Shown: positions 8,298-17,645, numbered from the stretch's first letter. The stretch is 64,000 nt of DNA from Sphingomonadales bacterium (GCA_009995225.1 JAACPW010000004.1:140605-204604), one strand, 5' to 3'. Notes: generated from the sequence alone by a model not told the origin. Translations and numbers: made by a program.

Positions 8298-8867
8298 CTA
8301 ACCCCGACGCCGCCGTAATGCCAGCACGTAGATGACCAGCGCGGTCAGGGCGAAGAAGAACCACTGCCCCGCATAGGCCAGATGGTTGTTGGGCAGATCA
8401 CCGGGATCCGGGGCGGCCAACGGATCAAGCCCGGCCTGCGGTGTTTCCGCTACGAGGCGAACGGCATCGCCGTAGGTCGCCAGACGACCGGTCACCGGCC
8501 CACCGCTCCATTCCGGCGAATCGGGCGAACGCGACCAGCCGATTGTCACATCGGCCAACCCGCCGCCGGCATGGCTGCAACGCGCGATGTGGACCCAGCC
8601 GTTCCGTCCGGTGGCAGATTTGCCGGCAATCGGATCAATCCCGCGCACCGCAAGGCAATCAACGGTGGTTCGCCGGAACAGATCGCTGGTGAAGTCCGCC
8701 GGCTTTGGCCAGGGCACCAATGCCCTGTCCCCCAGCGCCGCCTCGTAACGGACGATCAGCGCCTCTTTCTCGGCTTTGCGGCCCAACTGCCACACGCCCA
8801 GCGCGATCATCGTCGCCACCGCTGCCAGCACGATGATCGTGGGGATGATCGGCACACGGCGGGTCAT
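8298..8867 (-). CDS. SURF1-family cytochrome oxidase assembly protein
   Basis: A 189-residue protein with an N-terminal membrane segment (IIPTIIVLAAVATMIALGVWQLGRK; the GxWQLxRK motif is typical of SURF1) and a C-terminal one (WFFFALTALVIYVLALRRR), flanking a periplasmic domain. SURF1 helps place heme a into subunit I. The ATG at 8867 overlaps the DUF983 stop by 4 bp; the longer track ORF reads into that gene. The position at the end of the cta operon fits. Confidence 0.92.
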   Translation of the reverse strand: MTRRVPIIPTIIVLAAVATMIALGVWQLGRKAEKEALIVRYEAALGDRALVPWPKPADFTSDLFRRTTVDCLAVRGIDPIAGKSATGRNGWVHIARCSHAGGGLADVTIGWSRSPDSPEWSGGPVTGRLATYGDAVRLVAETPQAGLDPLAAPDPGDLPNNHLAYAGQWFFFALTALVIYVLALRRRRG

Positions 8868-9235
8868 GGGCGGCTTTCCTCGTATTGGTGATAGACCCAC
8901 ATGGTCTTGTAAAAGCGAAGCCCGCCGATCACCGCGACCACCGTGAGCGGCGCCCAGATCAACAGGGACATCCACAGCGGCAGACGCAGCCATTCATCCA
9001 CGCCCAGCGCAGCCAAAATCAGAGCCAGCGCCAACAGCATTGTCACCACCCCGACAAAGCGGCCACCGCGTTCAAGGCTGACAATCTCCAGCCCGCATGC
9101 CGAACATTCATCTGCAAGCGCCGCCGGTGCAACAAACAGCGTCTTCGATCCGCACCGGGGACACAAACCGGAAAGGGCAGCCGAGACCAACCCCGGCTGC
9201 CCCTTGTGTTCCGTTGGACTTTCGCCCGGAAGCAT
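8864..9235 (-). CDS. DUF983 family protein
   Basis: A 123-residue protein with two CXXC-type zinc-ribbon pairs (GLCPRCGSKTLF and DECSACGLE) followed by two membrane segments (VGVVTMLLALALILAALG; LWMSLLIWAPLTVVAVIGGL). This is the DUF983 layout. The family commonly sits in aa3 oxidase operons, but its job is not established to my knowledge. The ATG at 9235 overlaps the ctaE TGA (TGATG); the track start at 9238 is a TTG one codon upstream. Confidence 0.88.
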   Translation of the reverse strand: MLPGESPTEHKGQPGLVSAALSGLCPRCGSKTLFVAPAALADECSACGLEIVSLERGGRFVGVVTMLLALALILAALGVDEWLRLPLWMSLLIWAPLTVVAVIGGLRFYKTMWVYHQYEESRP

Positions 9236-10104
9236 CAATGATATTCAGCGCCCCAGCCGCCCCAAACGTAAATGGTAACGAACAGGAACAGCCATACCAC
9301 GTCAACAAAGTGCCAATACCACGCCGCTGCTTCGAAGCCGAAATGCTGGCGCGGGGTAAAGTGGCCGAGGTATGCGCGGTAGAGGCAGACCGCCAGGAAG
9401 ATCGTCCCGATCAGCACGTGGAACCCGTGAAAACCGGTCGCCATGTAAAACGCCGAAGAATAGGTGTTGCCGCCAAAACCGAACGGCGCCGCACTGTATT
9501 CATAAGCCTGGATCGCGCTGAACAGCACGCCGAGCCCAATGGTCGCCCACAGGCCCTGCTTGAGGCCTACACGATCCCCGTGGATCAGGGAGTGGTGCGC
9601 CCACGTCACCGTGGTGCCCGAACACAGCAGGATCAGCGTGTTGAGCAGCGGCAATGCGAAGGGATCGAGCACTTCGAGCCCTTCGGGAATGAAGGCGGCC
9701 ACGGCGCCCGTTTCGCCGAACAGGCTGGTGGTTGCACCCGTCGCTTCGTCATAGGTCAGCGGGGTCGGAAACAGCGCGAAATCGAAGAAGCTCCAGAACC
9801 AGCCGACGAAGAACATCACTTCGGATGCGATGAAAAGGATCATGCCGTAACGCATGTGAAGCTGCACCACCGGGGTATGATCGCCGCGCTCGGCTTCGAC
9901 CACGATGTTCTTGAACCACATGAAGAAGGTGGCGATCAGGCCGGCAAGGCCCGCCCACATCACGATGCTGGCGGCGCTGCCGAACAGATCGGGGTGGAAG
10001 CTGAGCACCATCCCGCTGGTGAAGGTGAGCGCCGAAAACGAGCCGACCAGCGGCCAGATATCGGGTTCAAGGATATGATAATCGTGGTTTACTTTGCCAG
10101 CCAT
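9235..10104 (-). CDS. ctaE: Cytochrome c oxidase subunit III
   Basis: A 289-residue integral membrane protein beginning MAGKVNHDYHILEPDIWPLVGS, a classic CoxC start. It has seven hydrophobic segments and the conserved SEVMFFVGWFWSFF, TVTWAHHSL and GFHGFHVLIGT motifs. Subunit III stabilises the aa3-type proton-pumping oxidase and supports proton uptake. It lies 35 bp after ctaG in the operon. Confidence 0.97.
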   Translation of the reverse strand: MAGKVNHDYHILEPDIWPLVGSFSALTFTSGMVLSFHPDLFGSAASIVMWAGLAGLIATFFMWFKNIVVEAERGDHTPVVQLHMRYGMILFIASEVMFFVGWFWSFFDFALFPTPLTYDEATGATTSLFGETGAVAAFIPEGLEVLDPFALPLLNTLILLCSGTTVTWAHHSLIHGDRVGLKQGLWATIGLGVLFSAIQAYEYSAAPFGFGGNTYSSAFYMATGFHGFHVLIGTIFLAVCLYRAYLGHFTPRQHFGFEAAAWYWHFVDVVWLFLFVTIYVWGGWGAEYH

Positions 10105-10139
10105 TGGTCGATCCCGTCCCTGGGTTGTGCGTCAAAGGT

Positions 10140-10739
10140 TCAATTGATGCGCGGACTGACCGGGGTTACCGGGTCTTCCGCGCGGTGGAAAGTGTAGCTC
10201 AACGTGATCTGCTCGACACCCGCCATATTGGGGTCATCCAGCATCGCCGGATCGACATAATAGAGCACCGGCATGGTGACTTCCTGACCGGGCTGCAACG
10301 TCTGCTGCGTGAAGCAGAAACACTGGATCTTGTTGAAATACTTGCCCGCCTGTTCTGGCGTGACGTTGAAGGTCGCCATGCCGGTGATGGGCTGATCGCT
10401 GTTGTTACGGGCAACATAGGTGGCAATGTCACGTTCACCGATCGCGATGGTATCGGTCGACTGGCTGGGCTGGAATGTCCACGGCATATTGGCCGGAACC
10501 GAGCCATCGAACCGGATCGAGATGGTCTCGCCGGTCGCCAAGGACGCGGCGCGTGCCGCTTCGCTTTCGCTGGCGACCATCGTGGTGCCACCAAAGCCTG
10601 TAACCTGACAGAACAATCGGTACAGCGGCACAGAGGCATAGCCCAGCCCCAGCATGGCCAATGCACCCGCGAATGCCAGCAGCCCGACACGCAGATTGCG
10701 ACGCGCGGCATCAGCCGAAACAGGCGGCATCGTTGCCAT
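10140..10739 (-). CDS. ctaG: Cytochrome c oxidase assembly protein CtaG (Cox11)
   Basis: A 199-residue protein with one N-terminal membrane segment (VGLLAFAGALAMLGLGYASVPLY) and a periplasmic domain carrying the copper-binding motif QCFCFTQQ near residue 125. Cox11/CtaG delivers copper to the CuB site of subunit I. Its ATG overlaps the stop of the 43-codon gene upstream (TAATG), implying coupled translation. Confidence 0.96.
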   Translation of the reverse strand: MATMPPVSADAARRNLRVGLLAFAGALAMLGLGYASVPLYRLFCQVTGFGGTTMVASESEAARAASLATGETISIRFDGSVPANMPWTFQPSQSTDTIAIGERDIATYVARNNSDQPITGMATFNVTPEQAGKYFNKIQCFCFTQQTLQPGQEVTMPVLYYVDPAMLDDPNMAGVEQITLSYTFHRAEDPVTPVSPRIN

Positions 10740-10870
10740 TAACCGGGGTCTCCGATCCGCACGATGGTGATGGCATAGAACAGCACCACGAAAAACAGCA
10801 GCGTGATGGCCACAACCCAGTTGCGCGCCTTGCGGCGCCGCAGGAACTCGCGTTCTTCATCGGGCGTCAT
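10739..10870 (-). CDS. 43-residue single-pass membrane protein in the oxidase operon (CoxF-like)
   Basis: Too short for the ORF track. It reads [18 protein letters not shown], then a hydrophobic helix ([19 protein letters not shown]) and RIGDPG. Its ATG overlaps the ctaB stop (ATGA) and its TAA overlaps the ctaG ATG (TAATG), so both ends are coupled to known genes. This is strong evidence that it is translated. Small proteins at this spot between ctaB and ctaG are known in alphaproteobacteria and are sometimes called CoxF; function is assumed to be in oxidase assembly. Confidence 0.85.
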   Translation of the reverse strand: MTPDEEREFLRRRKARNWVVAITLLFFVVLFYAITIVRIGDPG

Positions 10871-11793
10871 GCTATCCATCCTTGATAGGCAGCCACACGG
10901 TCCGCCACCAATGCAGCGAACAGCACGAAGAGGTACACGATCGAATATCTAAACAGCGCCTTTTCGGGCAGCATCGCATCCACATCGGAACGTGTGCGGG
11001 TAAAGACGGGCAGCGCCAGCACGACAAACAACGCCGACAGCACGACCGCGACTGAGCCGTAGATCCAGCTGGTCCCGCCGATATACCACGGCGCAATGGC
11101 AATGGGGGCCAGCAGCAGCGTGTAGATCATGATCTGACGCCGGGTCACCTTCTCGCCCGCGACCACCGGAAGCATCGGAATACCGACCTTGGCATAATCC
11201 GACTTCACAAACAGCGCGAGCGCCCAGAAATGCGGCGGGGTCCAGAAGAAGATGATTGCAAACAGCAGGATCGGCATGGCGGTGATCTCACCGGTCACGG
11301 CCACCCATCCAATCAGCGGCGGGAACGCGCCCGCGCCGCCGCCGATGACGATGTTCTGCGGCGTACGCGGCTTCAACCACATGGTGTAGATCACGGCGTA
11401 GTAGATGACCGCGCCAAACAGCAACGCGGCGGCCAGCCAACCAATTGCGACACCCATCAGACCAACAGACACGGCTGACAGGAAAACTCCGAAATCGCGC
11501 GCATCTTCGGGCCGCATCCGGCCACCGGGCAGGGGACGGTTCATCGTGCGCTTCATGCCCGCGTCGATATCGGCTTCCCACCACATATTGAGCGCAGCCG
11601 ATCCGCCCGCCCCCATTGCAATCGCCAGAATTGCAGTAAAGCCCAGCACCGGATGGATCGACCCGGGCGCAGCCAACACACCGCAGATCGCGGTGAAGAT
11701 CACCAGTGTCATCACCCGCGGCTTGGTCAACGTGAAGAAATCACGCCATTCCGTTGGCAGCATCGCTGTGGTCTGGGGTGCGGTTGAGGCCAT
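10867..11793 (-). CDS. ctaB: Protoheme IX farnesyltransferase (heme O synthase)
   Basis: A UbiA-family polyprenyltransferase of about 308 residues with many membrane helices. The first Asp-rich motif is present as [21 protein letters not shown] near residue 80. It adds farnesyl to heme b to make heme o, the precursor of heme a for the oxidase encoded here. The ATG at 11793 (MASTAPQTT) is preferred for its AGGA site; upstream ATG (11811) or TTG (11817) would add 6-8 residues. Confidence 0.95.
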   Translation of the reverse strand: MASTAPQTTAMLPTEWRDFFTLTKPRVMTLVIFTAICGVLAAPGSIHPVLGFTAILAIAMGAGGSAALNMWWEADIDAGMKRTMNRPLPGGRMRPEDARDFGVFLSAVSVGLMGVAIGWLAAALLFGAVIYYAVIYTMWLKPRTPQNIVIGGGAGAFPPLIGWVAVTGEITAMPILLFAIIFFWTPPHFWALALFVKSDYAKVGIPMLPVVAGEKVTRRQIMIYTLLLAPIAIAPWYIGGTSWIYGSVAVVLSALFVVLALPVFTRTRSDVDAMLPEKALFRYSIVYLFVLFAALVADRVAAYQGWIA

Positions 11794-11820
11794 GATTGTC
11801 CTGGTTTCCATCGGCAAGGA

Positions 11821-11843
11821 GCGCGGCCTTTAAAAAGCCGCGC
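11821..11843. other. Intercistronic hairpin between ctaD and ctaB
   Basis: A perfect 7-bp GC stem (GCGCGGC / GCCGCGC) with a 9-base A/T-rich loop lies in the 115-bp gap between the ctaD stop and the ctaB start. There is no T-tract after the stem on the minus strand. It could be an mRNA-stabilising or partial termination element that sets different levels of structural subunits and assembly proteins. Confidence 0.5.
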
Positions 11844-11908
11844 CCCCGCTTGTGCATTCGTCCGGTCGAAGCGGCGCGGCTGTCACCAGCCTCACCCCCA
11901 AGCCGCGA

Positions 11909-13633
11909 TCATGCCGTCACGGGACGGTGATCATGATAGTCGTGCGCGTCAGTGATGACAGGCAGCGTCTCGAACTGGTGGTACGGCGGCGGGCTCGGCA
12001 GGGTCCATTCGAGCGTCGTCGCACCTTCGCCCCACGGATTGGCAGCCGCCTTCTTACCGGCCAGCAGCGCATAGGCGATGTTGACGAAGAAGAAGATCAT
12101 CGAACCGGCCATGATGTAATACCCGTAGGTGCTGACCTGGTGCCAGAAGGTGAACGCTTCCGCATAGTCGGGGTAACGACGTGGCATCCCCTGCATCCCG
12201 AGGAAGTGCTGCGGGAAGAAGATCACGTTCACGCCGACGAAGAACGTCCAGAAGTGGATGTGGCTCAGCAGTTCGGAATGCATCCGACCGCTCATCTTCG
12301 GGAACCAGTAATAGAAGCCTGCAAACATCGAGAACACGGCGCCCATCGACAGCACGTAGTGGAAGTGAGCCACCACATAGTAGGTGTCGTGCAGGTTGTC
12401 GTCGATCCCGCCGTTTGCCAGAACCACACCGGTAACGCCGCCCACGGTGAACAGGAAGATGAAGCCCATCGACCAGACCATCGGCGATTTGAAGCTGAGA
12501 CTTCCGCCCCACATCGTCGCGATCCAGCTGAAAATCTTCACGCCGGTGGGCACTGCGATCACCATCGTGGCGGCCGTGAAGTACATCTTCGTGTTCACGT
12601 CGAGACCCACGGTATACATGTGGTGCGCCCAGACGATGAATCCGACCACGCCAATCGCGACCATGGCGTAGGCCATGCCGAGATAACCGAACACCGGCTT
12701 TTTCGAGAAAGTCGCGATGATCTGGGAGATCATACCGAAACCGGGCAGGATCATGATGTACACTTCCGGATGGCCGAAGAACCAGAACAGGTGCTGATAG
12801 AGCACCGGATCACCGCCGCCTGCCGCGTTGAAGAAGGTCGTGCCAAAGTTACGATCGGTCAGCAGCATGGTGATGGCAGCAGCCAGCACCGGCAGCGCGA
12901 GCAGCAACAGGAAGGCTGTCACCAGCACCGACCACACAAACAGAGGCATCTTGTGCAGGGTCATCCCCGGCGCGCGCATGTTGAAGATGGTGGTGATGAA
13001 GTTGGTCGCACCCAGGATCGAACCTGCGCCCGCAAGGTGGAGCGAGAAGATTGCGAAGTCGACTGCCGGACCAACCGAACCGCTGGTCGAAAGCGGCGCA
13101 TAGACCGTCCAGCCGGTGCCCGCACCGGGACCCGTGCCGCCGGTAACGAACAGTGAGAACAGCAGCGAGAAGAAGCCCGCCACCGTGAGCCAGAAGCTGA
13201 CATTGTTCATACGCGGGAAGGCCATATCCGGCGCGCCGATCATCAGCGGCACGAACCAGTTGCCAAAGCCGCCGATCATGGCGGGCATGACCATGAAGAA
13301 CACCATGATCAGACCGTGCGCGGTGATGAACACGTTCCACATATGCAGCGCGGTGTTGATATCGTTCGCGCCGCCCATGAACTGGGCCCACCACTGGAGA
13401 TACTGAATACCAGGTTCGGCGAGCTCAACCCGCATGATCCCGGAAATTGCACCGCCCACGATCCCTGCGATAACCGCAAAGATCAAGTACATCGTGCCGA
13501 TGTCCTTATGATTGGTCGACATGAACCAGCGGGCAAAAAAGCCCGGCTTATGGTCTGCGTGATCGCGGGAATCATGCCCGTGATCCTTGTGCCCAATTCC
13601 GTGGGCGTCGAAGCCTTCTGCGGTGGTTGCCAT
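11909..13633 (-). CDS. ctaD: Cytochrome c oxidase subunit I (aa3-type)
   Basis: A 574-residue heme-copper oxidase catalytic subunit with twelve membrane helices. Visible ligands and motifs include the heme a His in [29 protein letters not shown] with the CuB His-Tyr pair, [10 protein letters not shown] with two further CuB histidines, and [11 protein letters not shown] with the heme a3 and heme a histidines. The K-channel Tyr-containing HPEVY motif marks it as a type A enzyme. It reduces O2 to water and pumps protons. It lies 37 bp after ctaC. Confidence 0.98.
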   Translation of the reverse strand: MATTAEGFDAHGIGHKDHGHDSRDHADHKPGFFARWFMSTNHKDIGTMYLIFAVIAGIVGGAISGIMRVELAEPGIQYLQWWAQFMGGANDINTALHMWNVFITAHGLIMVFFMVMPAMIGGFGNWFVPLMIGAPDMAFPRMNNVSFWLTVAGFFSLLFSLFVTGGTGPGAGTGWTVYAPLSTSGSVGPAVDFAIFSLHLAGAGSILGATNFITTIFNMRAPGMTLHKMPLFVWSVLVTAFLLLLALPVLAAAITMLLTDRNFGTTFFNAAGGGDPVLYQHLFWFFGHPEVYIMILPGFGMISQIIATFSKKPVFGYLGMAYAMVAIGVVGFIVWAHHMYTVGLDVNTKMYFTAATMVIAVPTGVKIFSWIATMWGGSLSFKSPMVWSMGFIFLFTVGGVTGVVLANGGIDDNLHDTYYVVAHFHYVLSMGAVFSMFAGFYYWFPKMSGRMHSELLSHIHFWTFFVGVNVIFFPQHFLGMQGMPRRYPDYAEAFTFWHQVSTYGYYIMAGSMIFFFVNIAYALLAGKKAAANPWGEGATTLEWTLPSPPPYHQFETLPVITDAHDYHDHRPVTA

Positions 13634-13670
13634 GGTCAGCTACTCTTCTGCTTCTGTGTCTTGTTCAATT

Positions 13671-14732
13671 TCAACCTGCGGCCGCAGAAGCGGCCGCGGC
13701 AGTGTCGGTGGCAGGCTGGGCAGCCGCTGCAGCATCAGCAGGCGCCGCATCCTCACCCGGCATCGCGCCGCCCTGCTCTCTCACCCAAGCGGCAAATTCA
13801 GCCGGCGGAAGCGCCTCAACAGCGATTGGCATGTAGGCATGGCGCGCACCGCACAGTTCGGAACATTGGCCGTAGTATACACCAGGCTCGGGAATGGTCA
13901 GCAGCTTTTCGTTGAGACGGCCCGGAACTGCATCCATCTTGAACCACAACGAGGGCACAGCAAATGCGTGGATCACGTCGCTGGCGGTCGTCTGGATGCG
14001 CAAGGGGACGCCCGCTGGCACGACCATGCGATTGTCTACCGCCAACTGCCCCGGCTCACCGCGGCGCACGGCCTCGCCTTCATCAAGCATGTTGGAGATC
14101 ACCTCAAAGTCGCCATGATCGGGGTAATTGTAACCCCAGTACCATTGATAGCCCGTCGCTTTGATGGTGACGGCGTCGGCCGGCGGCGTTTCATATTGAC
14201 GCGCCAGCAGCGTGATCGAGGGCACGGCGATGATGACGAGAATGATCACCGGCACGATCGTCCAGATCACTTCGATCGCGGTGTTGTGGGTGGTGCGCGA
14301 CGCAACCGGATTGCGACGCCGGTTGAACCGGAACACAACATACAGCAGCAAGCCCAGCACCAGCAAACTGATCGCCGTTATCACCGGCATCAGGATCGCG
14401 TCATGCATCCACTGGGCATATTTGCCGTTTTCGGAATATTGATCCTGAAAGGTCATGCTCTGGAGCGCGCCGTCCTCGTAAGAGGTCGGCATCCCCTTGC
14501 CCTTGGTCGGAGCCATCGGGGCGTAAGCCCCTTCACCGGCAGGCGCCACAGACGCTTCAGCAGGCGTGAGGTTGCCCGCCCCCGCCTCGGCACCGGGCGC
14601 AGTCTGCGCGCCTTCAACCTGACCGGCTTGCGTTGCGATCGCAGCGGGCGCGGCGGCATCCTGTGCGGCCAGACCAAGCGGAGCAAAGGCCGCAAGGCTG
14701 GCAGCGACTGCCGACAGAATAACTTTTTTCAT
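13671..14732 (-). CDS. ctaC: Cytochrome c oxidase subunit II
   Basis: The start at 14732 (MKKVILSAVAASLAAFAPLG) gives a proper signal peptide; the track ORF starts 7 residues earlier. After an Ala/Pro-rich linker there are two membrane helices and a periplasmic cupredoxin domain with the CuA motif YGQCSELCGARHAYMPI near residue 300. It takes electrons from cytochrome c. The C-terminus is an Ala/Asp-rich tail. It is the first gene of the long cta-thrC operon, whose promoter should lie in the gap upstream of 14732. Confidence 0.97.
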   Translation of the reverse strand: MKKVILSAVAASLAAFAPLGLAAQDAAAPAAIATQAGQVEGAQTAPGAEAGAGNLTPAEASVAPAGEGAYAPMAPTKGKGMPTSYEDGALQSMTFQDQYSENGKYAQWMHDAILMPVITAISLLVLGLLLYVVFRFNRRRNPVASRTTHNTAIEVIWTIVPVIILVIIAVPSITLLARQYETPPADAVTIKATGYQWYWGYNYPDHGDFEVISNMLDEGEAVRRGEPGQLAVDNRMVVPAGVPLRIQTTASDVIHAFAVPSLWFKMDAVPGRLNEKLLTIPEPGVYYGQCSELCGARHAYMPIAVEALPPAEFAAWVREQGGAMPGEDAAPADAAAAAQPATDTAAAASAAAG

Positions 14733-14973
14733 ACGGGTGTTCTGACCCATCACATGTGTCCAAGTGGTTCTAATCTGATCCCATACAGCCCGCCGCTTGG
14801 TCCATTCAGACCCGCTCCAGGCCGCGTTCGACCAACCCTAGGGTCGGCTTCACCATTGCCCTTAGCCCCGCTTGCCGGGGGCCTCAAGCGCTTCTAGGGA
14901 GAAAATTATGCAAGGCGCCATGCCTGGCGCGCAAGTCGGCGCTTTCTTTCATGTTTTCTAGGGGTTTCCGCAC
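14733..14973. promoter_or_regulatory. Divergent ctaC/pyrE intergenic region with a hairpin in the pyrE leader
   Basis: This gap of about 240 bp must hold the ctaC and pyrE promoters. A perfect 6-bp hairpin (GCGCCA-TGCC-TGGCGC, 14915-14930) is followed by a T-rich stretch (CTTTCTTTCATGTTTTC) before the pyrE GTG. It also holds the 10-bp palindrome ACCCTAGGGT near 14834. An attenuator role for the hairpin is possible but unproven. Confidence 0.4.
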
Positions 14974-15555
14974 GTGATACAAGACGAAGTTCTGGCCGAA
15001 TTCCGCAATTCTGGTGCATTGCTGGAAGGTCATTTCAAGCTGTCATCCGGCCGGCATAGCGGGCACTATCTTCAATGCGCGCGAGTTCTCATGAGCCCTG
15101 CCCGCGCTGCCAGACTGGCGGAAGCTGTGGTCGCCGGGATCCCGGCAGATGTGCTTGATCGGATTGATGTTGTGGTCTCGCCGGCAATGGGCGGGATCAT
15201 CATCGGCCACGAAGTCGGACGCGCACTCGGCAAGGACGCGCTGTTCCTCGAACGGCCCGAAGGCGTGTTCCATCTGCGCCGCGGCTTTGCGCTGGAAACA
15301 GGCGCACAGGTGCTGATGGTCGAAGACGTGGTCACTACGGGTCTGTCCAGCCGTGAAGCGATCGCGGCGGTCGCGCGCGAAGGCGGGAACGTTGTTGCGG
15401 AATGCGCCATCATCGACAGATCTTGCGGTTCGGTCGATCTGGGCGTGCCATTTTATCCGCTCGTCTCCATCGATTTTCCAACCTACGATGAGGCCGACAT
15501 CCCTGAGGCGCTGGCCGGCGTAGCTGTGACGAAACCGGGCAGCAGAAAGGAATGA
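14974..15555 (+). CDS. pyrE: Orotate phosphoribosyltransferase
   Basis: A 193-residue type I phosphoribosyltransferase with the PRPP-binding motif VLMVEDVVTTGLSSREAI near residue 110. The N-terminus IQDEVLAEFRNSGALLEGHF and the segment LSSGRHSGHYLQCARVL are typical of PyrE. It joins orotate and PRPP to give OMP in pyrimidine synthesis. Translation seems to begin at GTG (14974); no nearby ATG gives the conserved N-terminus. The next gene starts 4 bp later. Confidence 0.95.
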   Translation: MIQDEVLAEFRNSGALLEGHFKLSSGRHSGHYLQCARVLMSPARAARLAEAVVAGIPADVLDRIDVVVSPAMGGIIIGHEVGRALGKDALFLERPEGVFHLRRGFALETGAQVLMVEDVVTTGLSSREAIAAVAREGGNVVAECAIIDRSCGSVDLGVPFYPLVSIDFPTYDEADIPEALAGVAVTKPGSRKE

Positions 15556-15559
15556 CCAG

Positions 15560-16591
15560 ATGAAAAGGCTCCTTGGATGCGCGGCACTGCTCGTGCTCGG
15601 AGCCTTGCCGGCCACCGCGCAACCTGCTCGGTCGCCCGCGGTTGACGCTGCGGCTGTCACAGACGCGCTCAACCCCGACACAGCGCCCGGTACGGTTCTG
15701 ATCGCGCGCGGCGACACAGTCGTATTCGAAACCACAGTCGGCACCATCGCGATGCAGGAGGTGGCCGCAGGCCGCCTCGATCTCGATGCCCCGATTACCC
15801 GCTATCTTCCCGACAGCAAAGCGCCTTACGCCAACCGGATAACATCGCGAATGCTGATGCAGCACGTTTCGGGCCTGCCGCGCACCGAGGAAAGCCCCAT
15901 CGACCGAGACGGTTGGCCGACCTTCTACAGCGTCAACCTTGGCCACCCCGCAACCGGGCGGACATGGTGCGAGGGGCCAACCACACGCGAACCGCTGTCG
16001 GAGTTCTTCTACGGTGACTGCGATTTCATCATGATGGCCGCCGTGATCGAGGCGACCAGCGTTAAGCCTTACGCCACCGTGATTGACGAACGCATCGCCC
16101 AGCCGCTCGGCCTCGCCAGCGTCGGTTTCTTCCCTCGCGCCGAACCCACGGTGGCGGGCTATGCCGATGGGAAGCCTGAATCGACCGCCTTCCGGCTGGA
16201 GAATTTCAGTGGTGCCGGCGCCTTGTATGGCACGACCCGCGATCTGCTGGCCTTCGACCGGGCGCTGATGACCGGCAACCTCATTCCCGAAGCTGAGCGC
16301 GCGCAGATGTGGGACGGCAAGCCTGAATACGGCATGGCAGCGCTCGGCCAATGGTCGTTCAGCTCGCCCCTGAAGGATTGCGGCGACACCCCGGTGCGAA
16401 TCATCGAGCGGCGCGGCGCAATCGGAGGTGTAGTGCTGCGCAACATCATCCTTCCCGATCTCGACATCGTGATTGTCATGACATCGAACCGAGCTGAGGC
16501 TGATGCAGCCTACGGCGAAATATGGCAGCAGACTGGTATCAGCCACGATGTGATGCGCGCTGCCTTGTGTGCAACAGGAACCCCGCTTTGA
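15560..16591 (+). CDS. Beta-lactamase-fold (serine hydrolase family) protein lacking the SxxK nucleophile
   Basis: A 343-residue exported protein (signal peptide MKRLLGCAALLVLGALPATAQ) of the class C beta-lactamase/PBP4*-like family. This is shown by AAGRLDLDAPITRYLPD, MLMQHVSGLP, the PLSEFFYGDCDFIM segment and IAQPLGLASVGF. However, VVFETTVG runs straight into TIAMQEVAAG, so the segment that normally carries Ser-x-x-Lys is missing. The Tyr-x-Asn motif reads YGD, and the third motif region reads RRGAIGG instead of His/Lys-x-Gly. It is probably catalytically dead. It lies between pyrE and pdxJ, overlapping the latter's TTG. Confidence 0.75.
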   Translation: MKRLLGCAALLVLGALPATAQPARSPAVDAAAVTDALNPDTAPGTVLIARGDTVVFETTVGTIAMQEVAAGRLDLDAPITRYLPDSKAPYANRITSRMLMQHVSGLPRTEESPIDRDGWPTFYSVNLGHPATGRTWCEGPTTREPLSEFFYGDCDFIMMAAVIEATSVKPYATVIDERIAQPLGLASVGFFPRAEPTVAGYADGKPESTAFRLENFSGAGALYGTTRDLLAFDRALMTGNLIPEAERAQMWDGKPEYGMAALGQWSFSSPLKDCGDTPVRIIERRGAIGGVVLRNIILPDLDIVIVMTSNRAEADAAYGEIWQQTGISHDVMRAALCATGTPL

Positions 16592-17358
16592 CCCAACGTC
16601 CTCAACCCGACCTTTTGCGTCCCACGCCTCTGAGGTTGGGCGTGAATATTGACCACGTCGCCACCATCAGAAACGCACGCGGCGGGGATCATCCCGATCC
16701 GGTGCGGGCGGCAGAAATCGTTGCTGCAGTCGGCGGGGACGGGATCACCGCGCACCTGCGCGAAGATCGCCGCCATATCCGTGACGAGGATCTGGCGCGG
16801 ATTCAGGCTGCGACCAACCTGCCGCTCAACTTCGAAATGGCTGCGACCAGCGAGATGCTGGCAGTCGCGCTCAAACACATGCCGCACGCCGCCTGCATCG
16901 TCCCCGAAAAGCGCGAGGAGCGCACCACCGAAGGCGGTCTGGATGCAGCGGGCATGCACAACACGCTGGCCCCGATTGCAGAAGAACTGCGCAGCGCGGG
17001 CATTCGACTATCGTTGTTTATCGAGGCGGACGAGCGACAATTGGACGCGGCCTTGCGACTGGGGGCGCCCGTTGTGGAGTTCCACACAGGCGAATACGCC
17101 CATGCCATGCTTGATGGGAACCGCGAAGGTGTGGAGCGCGAACTGCGTCGCATCACCGATATGGCCGCGCTCGCCGCCAAGAACGGGATCGAGCCGCACG
17201 CCGGCCACGGCCTCACCTTCGACAACGTGCAACCCATCGCCGCCATTCCCCAGATCGCGGAACTCAATATCGGCCACTATCTGATCGGTGAAGCAGTGTT
17301 CGTCGGCCTTGAAAACGCGATCCGCCGGATGCGGGAACTGATGGATGAAGTGCGTTAG
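16588..17358 (+). CDS. pdxJ: Pyridoxine 5'-phosphate synthase
   Basis: A 256-residue TIM-barrel enzyme with LGVNIDHVATIRNARGG (active-site Asp/His) near residue 15, HLREDRRHI near residue 55 and GHGLTFDNV near residue 210. PdxJ condenses 3-amino-1-phosphohydroxyacetone with deoxyxylulose 5-phosphate. The start is taken as TTG at 16588 (LTQRPQPD), overlapping the previous stop (TTGA); the track ORF's first 22 residues read out of frame inside the previous gene. Confidence 0.95.
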   Translation: MTQRPQPDLLRPTPLRLGVNIDHVATIRNARGGDHPDPVRAAEIVAAVGGDGITAHLREDRRHIRDEDLARIQAATNLPLNFEMAATSEMLAVALKHMPHAACIVPEKREERTTEGGLDAAGMHNTLAPIAEELRSAGIRLSLFIEADERQLDAALRLGAPVVEFHTGEYAHAMLDGNREGVERELRRITDMAALAAKNGIEPHAGHGLTFDNVQPIAAIPQIAELNIGHYLIGEAVFVGLENAIRRMRELMDEVR

Positions 17359-17360
17359 GC

Positions 17361-17645
17361 ATGGCCGAGCCTGACCTCCCCCCGCTTACCGGTGCGCAGA
17401 TGCGCTGGGCATTCGCCGCGGCCGCGCTTTTCCTTCTGGCGATAGTATTTCTCGGCTTCGCGCTGAACGCGCAAGTGATGGTGGTTTTTGCGGTCGGCTG
17501 GATCACTCTACAAATATTGGGATTTGTTGGCGCACTGAGGATCGCCAAGGGCGATTTTGCGCATCCTCTTTTCAAGAGCCAAGTGATGGTGCACGCCGTG
17601 GCCTTGACCTTGCTGGTTGCTGTTGGTGTGAAGGCGTTCAAATGA
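17361..17645 (+). CDS. Small membrane protein of unknown function
   Basis: A 94-residue protein with three hydrophobic segments ([50 protein letters not shown]). It starts 2 bp after pdxJ and overlaps acpS by 4 bp, so it is clearly part of the operon. I recognise no family and cannot assign a role. Confidence 0.75.
   Translation: MAEPDLPPLTGAQMRWAFAAAALFLLAIVFLGFALNAQVMVVFAVGWITLQILGFVGALRIAKGDFAHPLFKSQVMVHAVALTLLVAVGVKAFK

Noticed and set aside
5414-8301. Long plus-strand ORFs of 499 and 463 residues
   Set aside because: They are antisense to folB, the methyltransferase and thrC, have no domain and no ribosome-binding site.
11852-13156. 434-residue plus-strand ORF rich in His, Glu and Arg
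   Set aside because: It is antisense to ctaD, whose heme and copper ligands are all in place; the His-rich look comes from reverse-complemented membrane-helix codons.
13587-14897. 436-residue plus-strand ORF
   Set aside because: It is antisense to ctaC with its signal peptide and CuA motif.
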